Below, one piece after another: positions 7,239 through 11,493 of a stretch of 11,493 bases of DNA (positions are counted from its first letter, which is position 1; each line of letters opens with the position of its first letter). Source of the stretch: an uncultured Prevotella sp. (lineage in GTDB: Bacteria; Bacteroidota; Bacteroidia; Bacteroidales; Bacteroidaceae); assembly GCA_958369755.1 (NCBI GenBank), contig CATXJC010000051.1, forward strand, positions 1 through 11,493. The letters are read 5' to 3'. The notes beneath the pieces were generated by a model. The model searched no databases. It was not told the DNA's origin and saw nothing but the letters and a program-made list of their open reading frames with translations. The position numbers and the translations under genes are program-made.

Positions 7239-10217
7239 TTAGAATTCTACTTTTACACCTAATACTACACTCTTATTGAGTGGATATGTACCCCAGTCGA
7301 TGCCCTGCACACTACCACTGTTGCCATACTGGTTAACCTCCGGATCCATACCGGAATAGTCGGTCAGGGTAAGCAGGTTGGTTGCTGATACGTATGGCTG
7401 AAGACGAGTCAGACCGAAGCGTGAAATCAGTTTGCGAGGCACATCGTAAGAGAGAGAAATATCCTTTACACGGAGATAACTGCCATCTTCTACGAAGTAG
7501 GTTGAGTTGCGGATATCCCACTTAGCCTTTGGCACATCGGTAATCTGACCAGGAACTCTCCAGCGAGCAAGCACCTTAGTACTCTGGTTCTTACCATCAT
7601 ACATTCCTTCGGTTTCCATACGTGAAACGTTGTAGATGTCGTTGCCATAACTTCCCTGGATAAGAATACTGAGATTCAAGCCTTTATAAGAGAAGGTATT
7701 GGTCAAACCGAAGGTGAAGTCTGGGTTTGGATCACCGATATAAGTACGGTCACTGGCTGATACCAGCCCATCACCGGTCACGTCCTTATACTTCATATCA
7801 CCGGTCTCGGGATCCACACCTTCTGCTACATATCCCCAGAAACTGCCCAATGGCTTACCTGGCGTATTGCGAACCACCTGTTCGTTGACGAAATCGGTAG
7901 TCGTGGCTTCATAATATACCTGAGTCAGAGACAGGCTCTCCAACTTATTCTTGTTGAATGAGATGTTGAAATCTGTATTCCACTTCAAGGCGCCTGTCAG
8001 ATTCTGTGAAGAGATGGCAAACTCCCAGCCTTTATTAATCATCGAACCGCCATTATAGGTCAGGTTTCTTGCTGCTGCACTACCTGCCGGCAAGGTGATG
8101 TTCATCAACATATCCTTGGTCTTCTTATAATAGTAATCGGCATAGAAGGTGATGCGGTTGCCCAGTACGGTCAAGTCGAGACCGATGTTGGTCTGGGTTG
8201 TTGTTTCCCAAGTCAGCTCAGGGTTACTCAGGTTGCCCTGTGAGAAAGTAGGAGTAGAATTGGCATCATTTCCCTCGCCAAACCACTGCACACGATTGAT
8301 ATTGTATCTTGCCAGATAGCTGTAATCGCCCAATCCGCTCTGGTTACCGGTCTGTCCCCAGCCTCCACGAATCTTCAAGTCGTCAATCCACTTGATATCT
8401 TTCATGAATTTCTCATTGCTTACGCGCCAGGCACCAGAGAATGATGGGAAGTAGCCCCAACGGTGATGCGGTGCCAACTTGGAAGAACCATCAGCACGCA
8501 TGTTGGCGGTTACCATATAGGTATCATTCCAGTTGTACTGCAAACGGGCGAATGTTGAGAGAATTGCCCAATCAGAAGCTGATGAACCGGTTCCTGTCCA
8601 GGAAATCTTGTTGGCTGCATTCAAGGTTGGGAACAGATCGTTGGCATAGTTGCTACCGTTGATATAGTTCTGGCTCCACTTGCTCTGTGTCCAGGAACTA
8701 CCAGCCATCGCATCCAGACTGTGCTTTCCGAATGCCTTCTTATAGTTTAATACATTGTCCCATACGATAACGCTGCTGATGTTTCTACCATCATATCCTG
8801 TACCGAATTCCTGACGGCCGATGGTGGTAGATATCGGGTCAAGGAAGTTGGTGGTTGTTCCTTGTGTACGGTCGAACGAGAGAGATGTGTTATAAGTCAG
8901 TTCTGGCATAAAGGTGACAGTTGCTTTTCCTGTTGCCAGCAATCGGTTGTAAGCCGACTTATTATTCTGAGTACGGGCGATATTCTCTGCTGGCGAGGTA
9001 ATGTTCACGCCATAGAAGTTGTTGTAGAACTGGCTAGGATTCTCCGGATTCCATACCGGTGCATAGGTTGGCGTATTGACGATAGCGGTTACTACGCCGC
9101 CTCGGTTAGAACCGGCACCCGAAATGATACCTGTACCCTTGTTGGTATAATCAGAATAAGTTACACTGGCATTGAGTCGCAACCACTTACGGATATCGTT
9201 CTCAACAGATGCTCGGAAGTTGTAACGCTGATAGCTTGACTTCTTGATAACACCATTTTCGCCTGTATAGCCACCCGAGATAAAGTATCTCAGTTTATCG
9301 GTACCATTGGTGATAGAGAGTTGGTAGTCCTGTACATTACCCGTACGGAACACCTCGTCTTTCCAGTCGGTCTGGTCTTTCAAGCCTTCAGGCAGTTTCA
9401 CCAGACCGATTTCATCCATCAGCTCCTTATACTGAGCCGCATTGAGAGATTCCTGGTTGTCACGTACAGTATTAAATGCATAATGAGCATTCAGAGATAC
9501 CTTGGCTACACCAGCCTTACCCTGCTTTGTACCGATAATGATGACACCATTGGCTGCACGGGATCCATAGATTGCAGCAGAAGAGGCATCCTTCAACACC
9601 TGGATATTATCAATATCATCAGCTGCCAGGAAGTCGATATTAGTCATTGGTACACCATCTACTACATAGAGCGGATCATTGCTGCCATTTAAAGAGGTGG
9701 TACCACGCACACGTATGGTTGGTGAAGCACCTGGCTGACCATTGGCTTGCGAAATCTGCAAACCGGCTGCCTTTCCCTGCATACCTGCTGCGGCAGATAC
9801 GATAGGACGGGTATCAAGGTCTTTGGCTGACACACTGGATACGGCAGTAGTTACATCCTTACGCTTGACAGAGCCATAACCGATAGCCACCACTTCGTTG
9901 AGCATATTAGACTCCTCTTCGAGCATAATCTGTACGCCGTTAGAAGCTTTCACTTCCTTATTCTTATAACCTATATAAGAAATTTTGAGTCTGGCACCTG
10001 GCTGTACTTCGATGGTGAAGTGACCATCCAGGTCAGTAGCAACACCATTTTTGGTACCATTCTCCAGAACCGAAGCTCCGATAACGGGTTCATTGGTATT
10101 GTCGATTACAGTACCCGTAATCTTCACCTTCTGTCCCCAAGCTGTCGCCGAGACCATTAGGACGAGTGCTGAGGCTGCTAGTCCTCGCAACATCGCATTA
10201 CTTTTTGATTTTCTCAT
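7239..10217 (-). CDS. susC: SusC/RagA-family TonB-dependent outer-membrane transporter
   Basis: The 992-residue protein opens with a signal peptide cleaved near A26-W-G-Q. It is followed by a carboxypeptidase-regulatory-like beta-sandwich (about 30-105; ITGTVID...VIGASV...TDLDGHFTI). The LNEVVAIGYG segment (106-115) is the usual lead-in to the plug. The plug carries the SusC signature IRVRGTTSLNGSNDPLYVVDGVPM (within 168-191) and DIDNIQVLKDASSAAIYGSRAANGVI. The remainder is a 22-strand beta-barrel ending in an aromatic residue (LGVKVEF), as outer-membrane insertion requires. No N-terminal extension for sigma/anti-sigma signalling is present, so control by an ECF sigma pair is unlikely and a separate activator is expected. 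It is first in the operon and pairs with SusD to import oligosaccharides using TonB energy. The usual plug sequence NGVILITTK reads NGVIIIGTK here, a minor variation. Confidence 0.96.
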   Translation of the reverse strand: MRKSKSNAMLRGLAASALVLMVSATAWGQKVKITGTVIDNTNEPVIGASVLENGTKNGVATDLDGHFTIEVQPGARLKISYIGYKNKEVKASNGVQIMLEEESNMLNEVVAIGYGSVKRKDVTTAVSSVSAKDLDTRPIVSAAAGMQGKAAGLQISQANGQPGASPTIRVRGTTSLNGSNDPLYVVDGVPMTNIDFLAADDIDNIQVLKDASSAAIYGSRAANGVIIIGTKQGKAGVAKVSLNAHYAFNTVRDNQESLNAAQYKELMDEIGLVKLPEGLKDQTDWKDEVFRTGNVQDYQLSITNGTDKLRYFISGGYTGENGVIKKSSYQRYNFRASVENDIRKWLRLNASVTYSDYTNKGTGIISGAGSNRGGVVTAIVNTPTYAPVWNPENPSQFYNNFYGVNITSPAENIARTQNNKSAYNRLLATGKATVTFMPELTYNTSLSFDRTQGTTTNFLDPISTTIGRQEFGTGYDGRNISSVIVWDNVLNYKKAFGKHSLDAMAGSSWTQSKWSQNYINGSNYANDLFPTLNAANKISWTGTGSSASDWAILSTFARLQYNWNDTYMVTANMRADGSSKLAPHHRWGYFPSFSGAWRVSNEKFMKDIKWIDDLKIRGGWGQTGNQSGLGDYSYLARYNINRVQWFGEGNDANSTPTFSQGNLSNPELTWETTTQTNIGLDLTVLGNRITFYADYYYKKTKDMLMNITLPAGSAAARNLTYNGGSMINKGWEFAISSQNLTGALKWNTDFNISFNKNKLESLSLTQVYYEATTTDFVNEQVVRNTPGKPLGSFWGYVAEGVDPETGDMKYKDVTGDGLVSASDRTYIGDPNPDFTFGLTNTFSYKGLNLSILIQGSYGNDIYNVSRMETEGMYDGKNQSTKVLARWRVPGQITDVPKAKWDIRNSTYFVEDGSYLRVKDISLSYDVPRKLISRFGLTRLQPYVSATNLLTLTDYSGMDPEVNQYGNSGSVQGIDWGTYPLNKSVVLGVKVEF

Positions 10218-10299
10218 AATTTAAACTTTAGTTATTCTCATTTATGTTTAAAATTGTTGTCTGATAGTCGGGAACCCATCCATGATTGGTTTCCGATTG

Positions 10300-10307
10300 C
10301 AAAAGTA
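10300..10307 (-). promoter_or_regulatory. -7 element of the susC operon promoter
   Basis: On the minus strand TACTTTTG fits TAnnTTTG and would start transcription near 10294, leaving a leader of about 75 bases. At the expected -33 position (20 bases upstream) there is CCAA, which does not match TTTG. A good -7 with no -33 element fits an activator-dependent promoter, as expected for a substrate-induced PUL. Confidence 0.5.
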
Positions 10308-10344
10308 TATAAAATGTCTGATATTTGTTGGTTGATTAAATAAT

Positions 10345-10444
10345 TAAGTGGTAAAAATGACCACCTGTTTTTATAACTGCATTTGATTATCAGGACTTTA
10401 CATTTTTCATAGTTCTAAAAATAAGTGGTAGATTTATAATGGTA
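10345..10444. promoter_or_regulatory. Repeated TAAGTGGTA motifs, candidate activator sites
   Basis: An identical nonamer, TAAGTGGTA, occurs at 10345-10353 and 10422-10430. A related TAATGGTA lies at 10437-10444. The first copy also forms a small inverted repeat, GTGGT (10348-10352) with ACCAC (10360-10364). All lie 50-150 bases upstream of the predicted susC start, where an activator would bind, and upstream of the esterase promoter. The region is AT-rich, so a chance repeat is possible. Confidence 0.35.
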
Positions 10445-10520
10445 AAAGGTACAATTATTAAGGAGCATCCTAAACTTCCCGGTTAATTTGTGTTAATATT
10501 ATCACATTATTTCTTCAAAA

Positions 10521-10552
10521 TTTGCTATTTACTTTATTTATGTATACATTTG
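10521..10552 (+). promoter_or_regulatory. Promoter of the secreted esterase gene
   Basis: TTTG (10521-10524) and TACATTTG (10545-10552) are separated by exactly 20 bases, the same spacing as the regulator promoter at 2496-2527. The predicted start is near 10559, about 39 bases before the ATG. The leader is A/T-rich (ATTTAAACAAAAG before the start), typical of Bacteroidota translation initiation without a strong Shine-Dalgarno. Confidence 0.6.
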
Positions 10553-10597
10553 CAAATATTTTTTCTAAATTCCAAATAATTTAAACAAAAGCAACTT

Positions 10598-11425
10598 ATG
10601 AAAAAGGTTTTATGGATGATATTCATGACTTTTATGGTCTTGAACGTGAATGCGCAGAAGTCCATTTCTTCTGACGAAGTGATAACAAGCAACATTCAAT
10701 ATAAGAATGGGAAAGATACTTATATCAAAGAACGTTGCAAACTCGACATCTGTTATGACAAGAGTAAAAAAAACTCACCTGTAGTAGTGTGGTATCACGG
10801 AGGCGGATTGACCAGTGGCCAAAAAGAGATTCCCGGACTGCTGAAGAAACAAGGCTTTGTTGTAGTAGGTGTAAACTACCGTTTACTTCCCAAGGTAAAA
10901 ATAGACGAATGCCTAGATGATTGTGCAGCTGCATTGGCATGGGTATTCCAAAATATCAGTCAATATGGTGGAGATGCAAAGAAAATATTTGTTTCGGGAC
11001 ATTCTGCCGGCGGCTATATTACAACCATGTTAGGATTAGATAAGACTTGGCTTTCACGTTATGGAGTTGATGCCAACAACATTGCCGGTCTGATTCCATT
11101 CAGCGGTCAGATGATTAGCCATTTTGCTTATCGCAAGATGAACGGCATCGATAATCTGCAACCAACTATCGACAAGTATGCCCCACTCTATCATGTTCGC
11201 AAGGATGCAGCTCACTTGGTGTTGATAACAGGCGATCGCAACATAGAACTATTTGGCCGTTATGAAGAAAATGCATATATGTGGCGCATGATGAATCTGA
11301 TAGGACGCCCAGACACCCAGCTTTACGAATTGGGCGGATATGGTCATGGTGCCATGGCACAGCCAGCCTTCCACATTCTCATTCAGACTATCCATAAAAT
11401 GCTAGGAGAAAAATACAATTTTTAA
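10598..11425 (+). CDS. Secreted alpha/beta-hydrolase, carbohydrate-esterase-like
   Basis: The 275-residue protein has a signal peptide (1-19, ending VNA before Gln20) with no lipobox, so it is probably periplasmic. The alpha/beta-hydrolase core carries the HGGG oxyanion motif (67-70) of the hormone-sensitive-lipase/carboxylesterase type. The nucleophile elbow GHSAGG has Ser136, a likely acid is Asp213 (ITGDRN), and His250 lies in GYGHG. All three candidate triad residues are in the usual order, so it should be active. Relatives include acetyl and feruloyl esterases and peptidase-like hydrolases, and the exact substrate cannot be told from the sequence. The gene diverges from susC across a 380-base shared regulatory region and has its own consensus promoter, so co-regulation with the PUL is possible but unproven. 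No hairpin terminator is seen after the stop; the repeat beginning about 25 bases later may serve as one. Confidence 0.85.
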   Translation: MKKVLWMIFMTFMVLNVNAQKSISSDEVITSNIQYKNGKDTYIKERCKLDICYDKSKKNSPVVVWYHGGGLTSGQKEIPGLLKKQGFVVVGVNYRLLPKVKIDECLDDCAAALAWVFQNISQYGGDAKKIFVSGHSAGGYITTMLGLDKTWLSRYGVDANNIAGLIPFSGQMISHFAYRKMNGIDNLQPTIDKYAPLYHVRKDAAHLVLITGDRNIELFGRYEENAYMWRMMNLIGRPDTQLYELGGYGHGAMAQPAFHILIQTIHKMLGEKYNF

Positions 11426-11450
11426 TTCTCTGTCTATTTAAGCAATCCCG

Positions 11451-11493
11451 ATTTATCTCTTCACTCTTCACCTTCTCGCCCGAAACCCCTCTG
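11451..11493. repeat. Second, partial copy of the palindromic repeat at the right edge
   Basis: Bases 11465-11493 match 1-29 in the same orientation except at one base (A11483 against T19). They are preceded by TTTATCTCTTCAC (11452-11464), which also appears at 62-73 next to the first copy. The window ends in what would be the loop, so the second arm is not visible. Here the CCCGAAACCCC arm would pair perfectly with the right arm seen at 36-46. Confidence 0.8.

Noticed and set aside
8441..9692. Plus-strand open frames inside susC
   Set aside because: They lie entirely within the conserved SusC barrel and plug coding sequence and show no protein-family features.
1..11493. Circular molecule or plasmid suggested by matching ends
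   Set aside because: The 29-base end match has a mismatch and belongs to a palindromic repeat. No replication or mobilisation genes are present.

Overview
The window looks like chromosomal DNA from a Bacteroidota gut or oral commensal, most likely Prevotella/Segatella (genus inferred from protein style, not tested). The signs are a SusC/SusD pair, lipoproteins with Bacteroidota-type lipoboxes, and promoters of the Bacteroidota form TTTG-N20-TAnnTTTG. The core is a small polysaccharide utilization locus (PUL) on the minus strand.

Layout from left to right. (1) Positions 1-98 hold a 55-bp imperfect palindrome and a short CTCTTCACCC tandem repeat. A 29-base copy of the palindrome's left arm, with one mismatch and in the same orientation, forms the right edge (11465-11493). 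The window is therefore bounded by a dispersed repeat. (2) 63-536 is a broken AAA ATPase of the ATPase/DUF4143 kind. It has an in-frame ochre codon and loses its C-terminal half where it runs into the repeat. (3) 750-2423 (-) is a membrane-spanning regulator of DUF6377 type: signal peptide, helical repeat sensor, one membrane helix, coiled coil and C-terminal helix-turn-helix. It has its own promoter. (4) 2696-10217 (-) is the PUL operon, read in the order susC, susD, GH30 glycosidase, SusE-like surface glycan-binding lipoprotein, and closed by a clear intrinsic terminator at 2591-2625. (5) 10218-10597 is a divergent regulatory region. It has a consensus promoter for the rightward gene, an activator-type promoter (good -7 box, no -33 box) for susC, and repeated TAAGTGGTA motifs between them. 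(6) 10598-11425 (+) is a secreted alpha/beta-hydrolase esterase.

Proposed working model. The GH30 enzyme and the SusE-like protein act at the cell surface: one cuts a glucan, the other holds it. The SusCD pair imports the oligosaccharides. The membrane-bound regulator next door may sense the periplasmic products and activate susC. The GH30 sequence most resembles subfamily 3, whose characterised members are endo-beta-1,6-glucanases, so a fungal or yeast beta-1,6-glucan is the best guess at the substrate. No GH3 beta-glucosidase, which accompanies such loci elsewhere, is present in the window. The esterase may be an accessory enzyme removing acyl groups or may be unrelated.
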